From: Saxidomus purpurata | Lineage: Eukaryota; Mollusca; Bivalvia; Venerida; Veneridae | Length of the DNA: 64,000 bases | Assembly (NCBI GenBank): GCA_022818135.1 | Contig: JAFMSR010000013.1 | Coordinates: 29,098,687 to 29,162,686, forward strand | Direction: 5' to 3' | Part shown: in pieces, positions 1 to 13,400 of the stretch | Numbering within the stretch: position 1 is the first letter of the stretch | How the letters are laid out: every line of letters starts with the position of its first letter | Notes under the pieces: model-generated | The model's database searches: none | The model's input: the letters and a program-made list of their open reading frames with translations, nothing else | Told to the model about the DNA's origin: nothing | Made by a program: the position numbers and the translations under genes

Positions 1-322
1 GGCTTCTAGTGTTAACAAGATATTCCTTCGATTTGACAATGTGACCTAGTTTTTTACCCTAGGACAACCTAAATTATGTGACCTCTAGAGTGCTTACAAA
101 GTTTTTTCTATTCTTTGACCTTAGAAAGTGACCTGGTTTTTTTAACCTAGATGACCCAGTATCAAACTCAACCAAGATTTTATCAATGTGAATATTGTCA
201 CAAAGTTTCATTAAAATTTGACAAAATGCTTACAAGACATTGCTTATGAAAGACAGATGGACGGACAGACGGCTGCCAGACAATCGCTGATCACAACAGC
301 TCACCCGTAAGCACCTCCTGCT
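1..322. repeat. Fragment of dispersed bivalve-type repeat
   Basis: Repeated phrases of the form 'gtgacctagttttt' and 'gatgaccc' recur, and the block closes with 'gatggacggacagacggc' followed by 'cagctcaccc'. The same phrases recur at about 3800-4215. It lies in the presumed intron downstream of the third DDX42-like coding exon. I see no coding potential and no further exon between here and 861. Confidence 0.6.
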
Positions 323-861
323 CAACTGAGTTAATAAATGGGTGGTGTCTTAAGAGCAATAAATAAACATTGCAAGAGAAGTTGTTTCAAGACTCACTGC
401 TAAAACAAATAAGCATAAACTGAATTAAGCCAAGCTCCACACATTCACATAGTTCCTAGGTAATTTTACCAAGCTAACTGATCAAAACCTGCTTTGCTGC
501 CAATCTGCTTTATCAGGGATTTTTAACCCCGAGTTTGGGTCCAAAATTGGGACCTATCCCCATTGCAAAAACCAGTTTACTTTTCCAATTTTGAGGCTAA
601 AATTTTATAAAATACTGCATAAAATTCCCAACTTGCAGTAGCAGTAATTTTGCCCTATTTATGTATGGGTACTGTACAAGCCTGCTGATGTCAAAGTGAA
701 AGAGCTGACAGAATTTATTTTTAATCTGATAGAATCATAATTATAAATCTTTGAAATATTACAAAATAAAGGTCACATCATTTTTGCCAATTGAAAGGGT
801 TCCTGGACCCAGTCCTGGAAAGCTGAGAAAAAAAACTGGCTTTACTATTCTTTTAACATAC

Positions 862-3800
862 CTCTATGCCTGCCATGAAAGCATCTAGTGGATCATCATC
901 ATCGCTGTCATCCTCTTTCTTGTTTGTTTCTTGGTCTGCACCTGGACTTCCTGGAGCAGGCAAGTACTCGGCATTGTCTGCTTCGTCTGCATCATCAAAG
1001 TAACTGAACGAAAAGGCAAAAGATGACATACAGGAAAACCATCCAACAACAAGGGACCTTGAGGTCAAATTTCCAATTTTCAGTTTGTTAAATTTCAAAT
1101 ATTTCATTTCATTTCTCTGTCTGTTGTTATCAAAGTTACGCAAAATGGAGTTGCAGTTTATGCAACCAGATTAAAGCACACAAAGCACAATAACACATTA
1201 TACCATTCAATGTTGAAAACATGTAACTGACATCAACACTGCTATAACGGACATCATTTCTTGTAGTCATAACTTACATTGTAAATGTATGTCAATAAGA
1301 CCCCATACTGCCTGTTGCAGCTCATACATTAACATAAACTATGATCTTAACAGAGTCACATAGAATAAAACAACTGCTTCCGAGTTACCTGCTCTGAACT
1401 AGTGAACAAATTTAACAAGATATAGAAGTATCTGTTGATTACATTAATAATGTATCAATCACTTCTACTTCATTCAATAACAAGAGCTGTCAGTAGGACA
1501 GCGCGCTCGACTTTTTTAGTGCTTGCCAATAAAACAAAACTTTGACAGTTAAGGGCACACAAGAATTTAACTAGGAATTTCTAAGTACAAATCAAGATAC
1601 ATTTTCACAGAGTTATCTTCTCTTGCTTACAGATAGGTCTCATGATGGTACATAAGTACTCCAACTTTCAAAGTAATATCTCAAATGGTTAAGTCAACAA
1701 GTGGAATGAAAATTTTAACTAAGTTTCTAAGTCAAAAAGGGCCATAATTCATATAAAATCCTTCACAGAATTACCTTCTCCTGCCCGTGTTTTGGGATCA
1801 TGATGGTAAACAAGTATTCCAACTTTCAAAGTAATATCTGGAATGGTTTAGTCAAAAAGTGGACTGGTACGAAAAACTTAACCCAGATTCTAAGTCGATA
1901 AAGGGCCTTAATTTTTAAAACAAATCCCTGACAGAGTTACCTTCTCTTGCTTACAGATGGGGTAATGATGTAAACAAGCATTCAAAGATTCAAAGCAATA
2001 TCTCAAAGGGTTAAGGCAATAAGTGGATTTTACCCATATTCAATGTATTTTCTAAGTAAAAAAGGGGCATAATTCTGTTCAAAACCTTGACAGAGTTATG
2101 TACTCTTGTCTGTTGATGTAGGTCATGATGGTAAACAAGTATGGTAAGTTTCAAAGCAATACCTCCAATGGTTTGGAAATAAAGTGAGGTGGTACGAAAA
2201 ACTTAACCAAGCTCAATACACTTTCTAAGTCAAAAAAGGGCCATAATTCTGTCAAAAACCATGACAGAGTTATGTACTCTTGTCTGTAGATGGAGGTTAT
2301 GATGGTAAACAAGTATGGTAAGTTTCAAAGCCATACCTCTAATACTTTTGAAATAAAGTGGGGTGGTACAAAAAACTTAACCAAGGTGTGACGCCAACGC
2401 CGACGCCGACGCCGACGCCGGGGCGAGTAGGATAGCTCCCCTTTTCATAGAAAAGTCGAGCTAAAAAGGGACAAATATCAACAGTACTTCCTGTTAAGAA
2501 TTCTCAAAATTTACTGACAAACATTGTATTTGAAAAATTGTAATTTTGACATACTTAAAAACTTCTTGTTTCTTAAATATACCCTGGAAACTTAAGTGTC
2601 AGCCGTATGATAAACCTTTTGTATCAAAGATATAGGTACACAAGTCTTGAAGTCTGCATTTTCATACTGTCTAGTACATACACATCTTTTAAAGTATCTT
2701 TTCACAAGTTAATCTTGTGTCCAGATAGGTAGCATGCTATAACTATGTAAGCATGCTATACATATACATGGCTGCAATATCAAATACAACAGCCTTTTTT
2801 GCTCTATTCAACCTTCCTCTTTTCACCCCATGTCTGGTATTAAAACTAAAACCAGTTACAAGTTACAGTTATGAAGCCAAACATGTGAATTTAAGCATTA
2901 TAAATCTGACATTGTTTACAAAATTGGCTTTCTTCAGGTTAAATTTCACAACTTCAGTTTTTACATAATATAATGCTCTGATGACTAGAGATAGACCAGC
3001 TATTCTTTACAAGTTTCAAGAAATACATCTGCAACTTTAAGTACTGTAAACCAATTTATTTTCATGTCAATTTATGTTGGAAGGTGGCAATAATTGACGA
3101 TGTTTGACTAATAAGTAAATATATGTCAAATTTCAAGTTCTTGTAAGTTAAAGTGAAGCTACATTTAGATGCGAACATTTTATTATTGAAGTACAATGTC
3201 TAAAAAGCTTATTTGAGTATTCTAAATTTGTAGTAAAACACTTTCCAGGAATATAGCAAAATAAGTTTCTACTGAGGTAAAAAATGTAAACACATCGATA
3301 TTGTTACATAAGTCAGTTTACAGTACAAGTTTAAAACACTAATTTAAAAGCGTGACTTTTTTTGGCAAATTTTTTTTCCTTACTCATCATCATCCGTGAT
3401 CCTGCTGCGGCCAAAATGAAGTTTGTAGCCCATACTTCTACCTGGGATCCCACGGGTTGTCCCAGAACTTCCCATCCTCGACAGACCATCTCCACCTGTG
3501 TGAAAGCAAAATAACTGTAGATTGTATATGAACAAAAAAGCCATTTAGTAAACAAAATTAAAAGCTGTATGGTCAGGTTTTATGAACAGTCAAACCTATT
3601 TTATGTAGCTTGTAGAGGGAAGCTACATCAATGGTCATTTATCCTGTTCAAAGGGGGTGTTCACTGAACATTTACTAGCTGAGCAGCTGACACTGCAGTC
3701 TAACATGATCTGCACAGTCCACTTTAGATACAAAGGTTGAATCACATTCAGTCAACAAGACAAGAGATAACGAAATTGTAATTTTTCTATTTCTACACGA

Positions 3801-5776
3801 AAACAAGAGGGCCATCTTGGCCCTATATTGTTCACCTGAGTGACCATAAAATATTCATACATTTTCATCTCTGGCCTAGAGATCATTGAGACAATCATTC
3901 TGACAATTTTTCATGATGATTAGGGGTCAGCGTGGCCCCTAAAGTGTTAACTAGCTTTTCCTTTGATTTGCCATGATGGTGACCTAGTTTTTGACCCGAT
4001 ATGACCCTTTTCCAAACTCAACCTAGATTTCATCAAGACACTCATTCTCAAAAAGTTTCACTGAAAAATGCAGCTTCTATTGCATACACAAGGTTTTTCT
4101 ATGATATGACCTGGTGACATAGTTTTTGATTCGAGATGACCCAACCTAGATTTAATCAATACACACGTTCTAACCAAGTTTGATGAAGAACCATTTCTGT
4201 TTTTACTTCTTGGGTTGTGACACCAATTAAACTTTTCAACAGTATTTCAGTTTATTTTCAGCCAAGCAGTTTACTTAACCATCCTTCCCGACAGGACCAG
4301 TACTACACCCCTGTTCTCCTTAAGAAAAAGTAACATTCTCACACACAAAAAAAAGACATGACAAGATAGTGGTATGTACAGACGTTTTATCCAGTAGACG
4401 TATCACCCATAGCTAGTCATTTCACCTCCCAAAACCTTAGATGGTTCAACCCCCATGATTGAATAATGGTGTTTGGATATCTATACTAGTCTAGGAGGAT
4501 TAGAAATTTTCAATTACATCCTTAATAAGAATTTGCAGGTTTTTCTGTGTAAATTAATGTCATTATGTTATTAATAGTTTCACCAATTTGACATACTTAA
4601 TTCTATTGTTTAAGTATTTACATTCAATTCATCATATTTCTATTTTTCTAAAAAAAACTATAAACTTTCCCTTTATGTTTGAGGTCTACCCGGCAATCAT
4701 AGTACAGTCGAGTCTCGATTATTTGAAGTGTCAGGGACCAAGATTTTACTTCGAATAATCCATGGGTTCGAATAATCCAAGTCCCGAAGATGGCCAGCTG
4801 ATTGTTATTTAAATCGTCAATATATGCATGTATATATCTATGACGGATGCTTAACATAATATACATTGCGTATATGATTTAGATGAAAGGAAAAGGAAAA
4901 AAGAAATAAATCATATCAAACGTTTAATTTATTTTTCCTTTTTAAACCCTTTCCACTCGTTGCTGATCTAGGTATCCCCCACGGGGATTGCCAGATTGCT
5001 CAGTACGAACGGAAAGGAAGATATCAGCCGATCTGGGTATCCCGCCCCCCCTGTTACCGTGTCCTTCGCCAGATTGCTCAACCAAAATTACTTCTGCACA
5101 AGTAGAAGTCATTTTTCTTCTGACAGTTAGACTAAAAGTCATGCTTTAGATAGGCATGGAAGTTTGGTAGTCACAAGTTTGTTATTCGATATTAAAGGTG
5201 AACATCTTTAACCGACTTTCAAACAAAAACAAAAGTTGTTTCTCTGGTATTAAAGAAAGAAAGAGTTAAAGCGAGAATCACACCTTAGCACATATAACGC
5301 GTTTTTCACAAGTTGAGCGTGTCAGCAATTATTGGTTTGATTGGAATGCATTTCGAATAATGGGTGTGAAATATCTTACAAACATTGTCAATCAGACTGA
5401 AAAACACTTCGAATAACACCAGGTATTCGTAAAATCCATTTCGAATAACCCATTTATCTTTATATACATTTATATATAAAACATTTCGGGACCTACTTTT
5501 GTCTTCGGATTACACCTGGTATACGAATAATAGGTTGTTGAATAATCGGGGTCGAAACTGTATGTAACAATTATAGTACATTTCATCAATACTTAGTACA
5601 ATGTAAATATATTACAATGGTAAGTGAAATGACTAGGGGTGAAACATCTTAGAGGTGAAAAGTATTGACGCCATTACGAACCTACACTTCCACCATCAGA
5701 TTTGTTGATTGCAAAGCCTTGGAATCCAAATCCCCTGGTCTTCCCATCACCTCCCTGGCTGTACATCTTCTAGAAC
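862..5776 (-). CDS. DDX42: DDX42-like DEAD-box RNA helicase, N-terminal exons (partial gene)
   Basis: Three joined coding exons encode the first 113 residues of a protein resembling DDX42 (SF3b125), a nuclear DEAD-box RNA helicase linked to U2 snRNP/SF3b. Exon 1 is 5682-5766 (ATG at 5766, with 10 nt of 5' UTR to an acceptor at 5777). It starts MYSQGGDGKTRGFGFQGFAI, matching the conserved Gly/Phe-rich DDX42 start. Exon 2 is 3384-3495 and ends ...FGRSRITDDD. Exon 3 is 862-1003 and carries YFDDADEAD, an acidic run and DDDDPLDAFMAGIE, the counterpart of the DDDPLEAFMAEVE segment in vertebrate DDX42. Phases agree (1, 2, 0). The donor of exon 1 (AG|GTTCGT) was chosen for phase and is the least certain border; a GTGTAG donor 9 nt earlier also fits. 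The helicase core lies beyond the left edge. The 5' UTR exon and promoter were not found. Confidence 0.85.
1490..2465. repeat. Tandem-unit dispersed repeat in DDX42-like intron
   Basis: The block opens with 'acaagagctgtcagtaggac', has about five diverged units of roughly 160-180 bp sharing 'gggccataattc', 'gacagagttatgtactcttg' and 'catgatggtaaacaagtat', and ends with a (gacgcc)n run at about 2390-2420 and 'gatagctccccttttc'. It sits inside the intron between coding exons 2 and 3. It has no coding capacity. Confidence 0.75.
3798..4215. repeat. Dispersed repeat beginning 'acaagagggccatcttggcc'
   Basis: It starts with the 'gagggccatcttggccctat' core and runs into 'gacctagtttttgacccgat' phrases like those at 1-322. 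It lies in intron 1 of the DDX42-like gene. The opening core is shared with the arrays at 17735-19376 and 23555-24535. Confidence 0.65.
4705..5560. mobile_element. Non-autonomous pogo/Tc1-mariner-type MITE
   Basis: The left end reads CAGTCGAGTCTCGATTATTT. The right end in reverse complement reads CAGTTTCGACCCCGATTATT. Both ends are flanked by TA (4703-4704 and 5561-5562), the target duplication expected for Tc1/mariner/pogo elements. The interior is full of 'cgaataa' motifs near both ends and has no transposase frame. It lies in intron 1 of the DDX42-like gene. The reading frames inside it are short and not protein-like. Confidence 0.8.
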
Positions 5777-5889
5777 CTGAGTCAGTTTCAAAATGTTTAT
5801 TAAAACATCTGTAGAAAATAAAGCCTGCAAGTGTGTACATTCTGATTTTCAAATCAATTGGTCAAAATATTAGGTCTTTTGTTAGGTTT

Positions 5890-6260
5890 TACATACACTA
5901 GATGGGTGTTAAGTAGAACACTTGTGTCGCCCTCTTACACTTTGTCAATAACTTTGTAACAAAATCTAACTCTAAGTACAGAAATGATCTGATGAAAACT
6001 ATTTGACTTAGAGAGCGGACAAGGCTAATTTGGCCAATTCTGCATAATCCAAGGGCCATAATCAAAAAGTGTCTGAGGCGATTTGGCTGGTTATCGAACT
6101 TGGCCTAGATACTATGCCCACAAATATTTTCAGCAAGTTTGGTGAAGATCTGATTAAAAACAACTGTTTGACCTAGATAGCGGACAAGGCTAATTTGGCC
6201 AATTTTGCAAAATTCAAGGGCAATAATCCGAAAGTGCCTGGGGCGATTTGGCTGTTGTCA
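5890..6260. repeat. Two-unit tandem repeat (about 165 bp period)
   Basis: The phrases 'gcggacaaggctaatttggc', 'aagggc(c)ataatc' and 'ggcgatttggctg' occur twice, near 6015-6090 and 6180-6255. It lies just upstream of the DDX42-like coding start. Confidence 0.7.
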
Positions 6261-6409
6261 GTTGTTTTTGCCCCCATTTTACTTCTGCAATTTGGATGTT
6301 GAATGTTAAACTGGGAGTAGATAGGGGAAATGTGATTTCTGTTCTCAATGGATTCATCTCCAATACTGTACAAAGTAAGGGTTCTCAGACTGAAACATTT
6401 GAGCATGTA

Positions 6410-6482
6410 ACATGTTAGTCTGGTGTTACCTGCCCCTACCTATACGGTATGGGTCAGGCAGGGAACCAGACTAGTAACATGT
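6410..6482. repeat. Imperfect hairpin upstream of DDX42-like gene
   Basis: ACATGTTAGTCTGGTGTTACC on the left pairs imperfectly with the reverse complement of GGGAACCAGACTAGTAACATGT on the right. The central part 'tacctatacggtatgggtca' is also self-complementary. It is either the end of an old foldback element or a regulatory palindrome; nothing decides between them. Confidence 0.5.
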
Positions 6483-7870
6483 CCGTTCACACTAACATTC
6501 AAAGTGTATTATTTGCATACATGCCGTTTAGGGTTGGATCATTAACAAGAGATTTGTGAAAAATCGCCGGGTTTTTGGACATCACAACGGGGTACATAAT
6601 CTTTAATCAACTTGTACATTAAAAGTATCATATAATCTTATTTAATAATCCTGACCAAGGTCTTTCAAATAGTATGGTCCGGAAACGAGCGTAATACGAT
6701 AAATAACTTGCCTGGGATCGCGTGACAAACATCCGGGTACCCGCAATTTTGGAAAAATAAAAAGAAAATATTGAAACTTTATACCTACGTATTTATCGAT
6801 ATTTTACCAATCAATTTGACCAACAAAGAGATCCTTAATACAATATATACTATTTGAAAGACCTTGTCCAGACGTGTCATCTTGTTGCAAACATCAATTA
6901 CGTCAATCAGGCGATAAGTATTACCCCGGGCAATGACCAGATGTTACTGACAATTAACACTAACGAGCGTAATAAAGAGCCGACTTTCGTCACCTAATCA
7001 ACCAATTATCGATCTCGCGTGTCAAGGTTTTGACTTTGTATATTCAAACTTGGACTTAAGTGGGTATTTAACGAATTTTATGGATTTTCTTTTCTTTCAA
7101 GACAAAATTTTGATTTATCGGGAGATTTGGGTGTTTTTGCGAGCTTCGCCGGGGCAAGGGTCTAAATATCGGGAGAACCCGGCGAGTAACGGGAGAACAG
7201 CATGTATGATTATTTGTTTGTTTGTTACTCTTAAATGGAACAATGGATTTTTTATCTCTGTGTTAGCATTTTCACCTGGTAAGTAGTATTACATGAATAT
7301 TTCTGGCGAATGTTTACACCGATTTGGCTCCACTATTTATATGCTTCACTTGGTTTTTTATTTCAAGTTCGTAGGTAGAAGAATAAAAAAGCTATTAAAA
7401 CAAAATCTTTGACAGGTCGTTTTGTTTACATATGTCACAAGGTGAATTTTCTAGCTTGCAGTGTGCTTTTCTACTACTGTATGTGGTATATGAAGACTCG
7501 CATGATCTGAAATGTTAGTGAAACACGAATCCTTCATGAATTTCTTCACGCTTTCCTTTATAGGATTAATTCTTTATGGCTGAAACTCTTCAAGCACTTT
7601 TGGTGTGCTGATGCTCACATCATTTTCGCTTAGATTGTCCTCAACTTCCCCAAAAATACTCCTTTCTGCAGTTTTAAACTGTACAAGTTACACCACTTAA
7701 TTTTTTGTTAAACTGAACCATTTTTACCATAATGTGCATTTCTAAGAGATGTGCAGTAACAGTGAAAGCAATAGTATGTGGAAGAGGGACGTATTATAGC
7801 CCAGTCGCCACCTGTCTAAGGTTTTGTTTCAAAGATTATGGAGAGGTGGAGCACAAGTCTGCAAACTCTG
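6483..7870. other. Intergenic region upstream of DDX42-like gene
   Basis: No recognisable exon. It holds a pair of about 22-bp inverted arms sharing 'aaggtctttcaaatagta', at 6654-6675 and 6848-6872, about 170 bp apart, probably a small degraded MITE. The promoter and 5' UTR exon of the DDX42-like gene may lie here, but I see no clear core promoter. Confidence 0.4.
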
Positions 7871-7883
7871 TTTCAGATTAGGA

Positions 7884-9110
7884 AGTGTCTAGAGAACCGG
7901 AATCGGTTCCCTAGACAGCGACTGGAACCGGAATTAATATTCGGACGATTATTTGGCGTGTTGTTATCGGCACGTTTATTGATACAGCTATATAAACAAG
8001 CATATGTTGATTATTATTGTTATCATTAAATATGTAATTCGGAAGAGGAATATTTAGAGATCCTTCCTAAAATTATGACATGAAAGACTTAACGCAGTAT
8101 TAGTATTAGAGATAACAGAAGACGAAGGAGAGCGTTTAGTTATAACATAATGAATAGCATTGAAACAGAAAGCACAATTTTTCGTAAATGTTTTTGATTT
8201 TATGTAATATATGCTAGAGAGAAAAATTAAACCTAAATATACATAAGCATTTGCTTTCGTTTTCATTATGTCACATCCAGGCTACACCACGAGGAGCTCT
8301 GATCATGGCCCGTCGACCCTATTAAGAGTCAGTTTAGCCCTGAAAAGGACTGTTTTCAGAGCCTCTGGTCCAGGAAGGCATGACTGATGCTGTCGGTGAA
8401 CTTAAAGTCAACATCTCTTCTAACCACACCATCACGCTGTCTATAACGTCATTGTTCATTAACTCTGGACCAGTGACCATATTTTGTCAAGTGGGAGTTT
8501 CAAAAAGGTCTTGTTAAGGCGTCTGCATAATTTGTATCGGCGTTGATGACAATGGAAGAGGCTCTCAAATACGACGTGCTGAACACCACAGCGCGGAATT
8601 CATTTCTTATATCAAAGTAGGGCATGGAGTAACTGATGATTGTTAAATTTTTCTATATCATTTTTACCTATCTGTATGAAGACTGTATGAAGACTATGTC
8701 AAACTTCGCCAGCTTCCACCTGCGTAACTTCTGCAACAACCCGGCGACTATTAATCCTCCTGTCCCATGTGCTTCACCGCGAAATGGTAGATCATTGTGT
8801 AGACTACCATTCCGCCAGCGTACACATAGACATCATATTAAAACCGGAAGTGCGGAAGGCGAAGGAGATCAATTCGACAATCGACACATTGAAAACTAAG
8901 CAAATAAACTGATAATCCCACATTTTTCTTGTTTAAATGGAAGTTTTCACTTTATAATTATTAAATAATCTATTTTCTTATCACAATTACCTGTAATATA
9001 TGCAGGAAAACAATTCCGGTTCGCTAGTGTATAGACTGATATAGGCTAGAGAACCGATTCCGGTTCGCTAAGGTCGCTGTCTAGGGAACCGGTTCCGGTT
9101 CTCTAGACAC
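7884..9110. mobile_element. Element bounded by AACCGG-rich inverted repeats
   Basis: The left arm at 7884-7922 (GTGTCTAGAGAACCGGAAT...) is nearly the exact reverse complement of the right arm at 9072-9110. Each arm contains the palindromic string GAACCGG(A/T)(A/T)CCGGTTC. Two further partial copies of the arm lie at about 9012-9068. The 1.15 kb interior has broken, protein-like stretches on the minus strand (for example MPYFDIRNEFRAVVFSTSYL near 8625-8560), interrupted by stops. This looks like a decayed element carrying a dead gene fragment. I could not assign a family. Confidence 0.5.
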
Positions 9111-9939
9111 TGCCTTCAGATTAATACTGATTATCAATTAAATCTGGCGGACATGTGTGTGTATTGAGGGCGTGTTGGCACTTTTATTGCAAGTACAACA
9201 GGAGCAGTGGCGGTAAGGGCCTTTGATTAAGGCAGGATGGCGAATGGCCGTCCATCCAAAAGGGGTATACTGGCGGGATACGGCCCAAAAGGACAGGAGG
9301 GAGATACGCCATCCAAAAACAATATTAAAGCAACATACATATGCCTTTATAAACTTCTGTAACTGTTGCTTATCTTCACAAGATTTTATAGAGATATGGA
9401 ACTTCCACAGCTCTAAACTTGGAGGCTTTTTTGTTTGTAATCGTGCTTATTAGGTCCACCATCCTCTAAAAAGGCTATACTCTAGTCGGTGCGACCAGAA
9501 ACTTGTGAAAAAACACTGAAACCATAATGAATTTTGATACTTCACACTTCGGCACTTGAAAAGTTTTGGAGGATGGTAAATAATGCTACCTGTTAGATAT
9601 ACTGTTATTGTTTGAAATACGCTGTAACAGTAAATAATATAGATATACAAGAAAAATTCTGTCCAATTTCGGATATACCTCCTTTTTGAAGAGCTCAAGT
9701 CCTTAGGTTGCAGAGTACTAAATGTGCGGTGGCCACTAAATATTGGTGTCCGGTATTCACCGGTACCAGTTCACGATGGTATTTTTATTGTAAAACGACA
9801 ATTGATTATAATGCTATTGTTTTGACTATTCAGAAATCGCCATTATTCAATTTCTTGGTCTGTGATATCTGTATAATCCATGTCTGTAACAACATGTTTT
9901 AAAACTTTTGGTTAAAAACAAAAAAATATCTTTAAAAAA

Positions 9940-10425
9940 AGATGTCTTGAAAGCAACAATGTAGAAATCAAGAAACTCATGAAAAAGAGATAGATCATAG
10001 TAAAATTAAAAAAGTCAAAACACAAGAATTTTTCACAAAACTTAAAAAGCTTAACACTGATTCAAAAGAAAACTAGACATGTGTACTGGGACTATTTGAA
10101 TAATGTTATATGCGACCCCACTGAACACAAACATCGAACAACTAAGAAATTTGGGAGTTCATAAAAAGTTTGAAAACAATTCTTCGGGAGAAGCACCCCT
10201 TAGAGATAATGGTTATTTAAAATCTACCCCTTTAGACAACGCTTAAGTTCAAAACAAATAGTTCTCCTCAGTATTTATCAACACTAATGATAAAGAGTTT
10301 CCAGATATAGGACCAAGTCCGTATGCATCAATGCCAGTTATACATGTTACCTTGAATTGTGTTAAAAAACTTCTTAAGGAACTTATTCTTCATAAAGCTG
10401 CTGGCCCTGATGCCATTTAATTTTC
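9940..10425 (+). pseudogene. Non-LTR retrotransposon ORF2, 5' part (decayed)
   Basis: Broken frames read like the region before and at the start of a reverse transcriptase: a segment like YWDYLNNVICDPTEHKHRTT, then LREKHPL, and finally 'LHKAAGPDAI' at about 10390-10420. HKAAGPD is the conserved opening motif of Jockey/CR1-type non-LTR reverse transcriptases. Several frameshifts and stops show it is dead. The element stops abruptly after 'gatgccat' and resumes at about 13685. Confidence 0.75.
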
Positions 10426-13400
10426 TTTTGTGCGCATGCGCCAAATGCCTGAAAGCGTTTAAAGTCGTAAACATGAAATCATTTTAAAAACATAAAAATA
10501 AAAGCTGTTACCTTCATTTACATCGTATGAATAAAGATATTTAAACTAATTTTGACAATATTCATGAAATAAATGTGTCGTGGAATGCGAAAATCCTGTG
10601 TATTGAGGTAATGACGTAACGTCACAATCACGCTATAAAGTGCGCGGAAATATACGCTCAACTGACGTCCAGTTTACACGTTACCCATATTATCGGATTT
10701 CATGAAAATTATGGGAAGTATTTCTATGATGTCAAGACAAGTGTATCTGATCCCATTCAGTCGTTGAATGATAAGAGGGTAAGTACAGAATTTAGACAAT
10801 TCCCTTAGAAAAAAATCAATTGGAATTATTCCCCTTTGTAAAACCATCGTTTTGAGTGGAAAGTTTATATGTTCATGACAAATGTAATTATAAGCAACCT
10901 AGCAATTTAATATTGACATAACTGGTATTGACTATTTGACATATTTCATTGATATTTTGATAATCTATGATGCAGTGGCAACAGATCAGCATGTGTATTT
11001 ACTTATGAATGTGAAATAAGGTTCAGTTACAACAACATTGCCAGCTTGCATTCTAAAACCTTAAAAAATCTTACATATTTATCATGTCAGCTTAATGTAT
11101 GTGTTCTTTATTCATTGCAGTACAAGTTCTACAAAGCTTGGTGTTGTTTTCTGTCAGACTAGACTAGTGCAAACAGTCCATCTGAATGGATTTTGCTGTG
11201 AAAGCCAGAATACAGGTCATCAGTAATGAGTTGGCATAATTACTCACTAGAAATCAGGCATAAACACTGACTGACAATATATCTGTTGGAAAAAAGTGAT
11301 TCAGCACCATGTCACCTGATTGCTTTTATTGTGAAAAACATGTGTTTAGTAATTCCAGTTTACAAACAAAAAAAGACCTCTTTGATTTTAAATGGCATAG
11401 AACAGTATAAGGACACATGTATTTAATCAATCTAAATTAATGTATAACCATGAGATAATTTGTGTACATTTGTAACTTTGAATTTCTATGTAAAGTACAG
11501 CATATAGACCTATACTGTATACAACTCTTTATTGTTGCAGTGTACTTATCTGGTAATATGTATGTGAATGAGATCATTCTTATACTTTTGTGTAATTATC
11601 AGTTTTGTTTTGAAGAACAGAAATTTCCAGTAAACACTCCTTTTGTATGATTTGAGACTGATTCCTTTCACATTCAAAGTTGACTACAACTATTTAACAC
11701 TGTATAGTGACACTATATTTTACTTTTAACAAATGTATCAGTACACATAATTATTTGAATATTTTATTCTTGTCTAAAAGTGTTGTTTTTCAAAGAAATA
11801 GAATTCGCATTTATACACTTTCTGGCTAACCTGAGCATATAATGCTCATTCCTTGGATTTGTCTTGGTGGACATAGGACTGTGAGAGTTAATATTTAGAT
11901 ATTTGTGTTGTGTGTTGGATTTGTGACCTTGTCATGAAGGGCAATGCTACTCCGTGAGCGATATAGGCCCGTCATGGCCCTAATATTTGTGAATTTTGAT
12001 ATTTGGTAACCATGGCAGTCATATTTTAGAGAATATTCATGTTAGATGTTTTGCTCAAAGATTTACAAAACTTTACACATGATCAGTTTTTTTCAGAGCA
12101 AACTGTACCATTAGTTTAGCTTAAAGTCCCAGGACCATATTGACAAGTAGTTCTCATTTTACCAAGAACGTTGTCTTACCGGTGGAAATGACTTATTTGT
12201 ACAAAAAACATTCATAACTTTACTTTTAAATCAATGTACATGTAAGAAATATAGAACAAGTTTTTTCAGTGATTTGCAAAATAAAAAAAGACTTGAATAC
12301 AAAAGAATTGAATGTGTCAACAATGTTTTAGAGTGAATAGAACATGGTTCTATCACTATTCTATCAGTATATATTTATTTTATAATATCGGTAGATTCAA
12401 AAAGATCCTTTAACACATACTTTAATACAAGCTGTTCAATTGTAGCATTCATAATCAGTTATTAAACAATTTGCTAATAATTGTTTCTAATGTTGAAAAA
12501 TTATAACTGGTACATTCGTATATTTTTTAAAAATCTAAAACACATGTAAGTCTTATTATCGATATAATTATTTCTTACATATTAGTGCAGCAGATTAAAA
12601 TAACATTAAATAAATATTAAAGAGATCATTAATTTGTGACTTGTTTTCTCATTACTTGAAATTGGTCCACTATTCCAAAAAGCCTAACGAGTAATATGGC
12701 TGGACACAAAAATATTCATTTCGTGTGGACCAATAAACCTCTTATAGAACTGTATTCCTACATCATTTCAAGGAATCTTGGCTTTTATAAGGCAAATACA
12801 CCGACATTCCCTATAGTTACGTGGTTAATGGGTGCTTCTGTGCGTTCGTGAACATTACTGAATCATCCATCAAATTCATATAGCACCAAATCTAACCCTA
12901 AGAATGCATTTGGTACGGGAAATAATCAGATTTAAAAAAAAACCGAAGTGGGTGGGGTAAAAATATCTGTTCTATTTTTATCGATTACAAAATGTAGACA
13001 CACATTTTGGTATAGACTTACTCTCCCGAAATTCACGATCTTTCCCAAAGTTGTAGATAGTAAGAAATCTGAAATTTACTCGATGCAATATAAAGAAATC
13101 CCCAAGATATTATATATGCCGATTTTAAAGAATTTCCTTACTTTAAGCATAAAATCACTGCATTTTCGAACGCCCGTGCCGAAAAAAGACACGGGGACAT
13201 GTCAGTTTTTTTAATTTTTAGTCCTTCTGGGTCTAAAGGTTAAGTAAAAAAAGAATTCAAAAAATTTATCGGTCAATTTTTGTATGGCAAACAATTTAGT
13301 ATTGTCTACAATTCGTGTTGATTTAGAAGTGGGTGGGGTAATTTTAAATGCTTTATTTTTCTTTATGGCGATGATGAATCGGTCGTCAAGCCTTTACCTC

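Noticed and set aside
8300..8370. Histone-like signals: ATGGCCCGT and a CTGAAAAGGACTGTTTTCAG palindrome
   Set aside because: The ATG frame ends within a few codons and does not match histone H3. The palindrome does not pair as the histone 3' stem-loop does.
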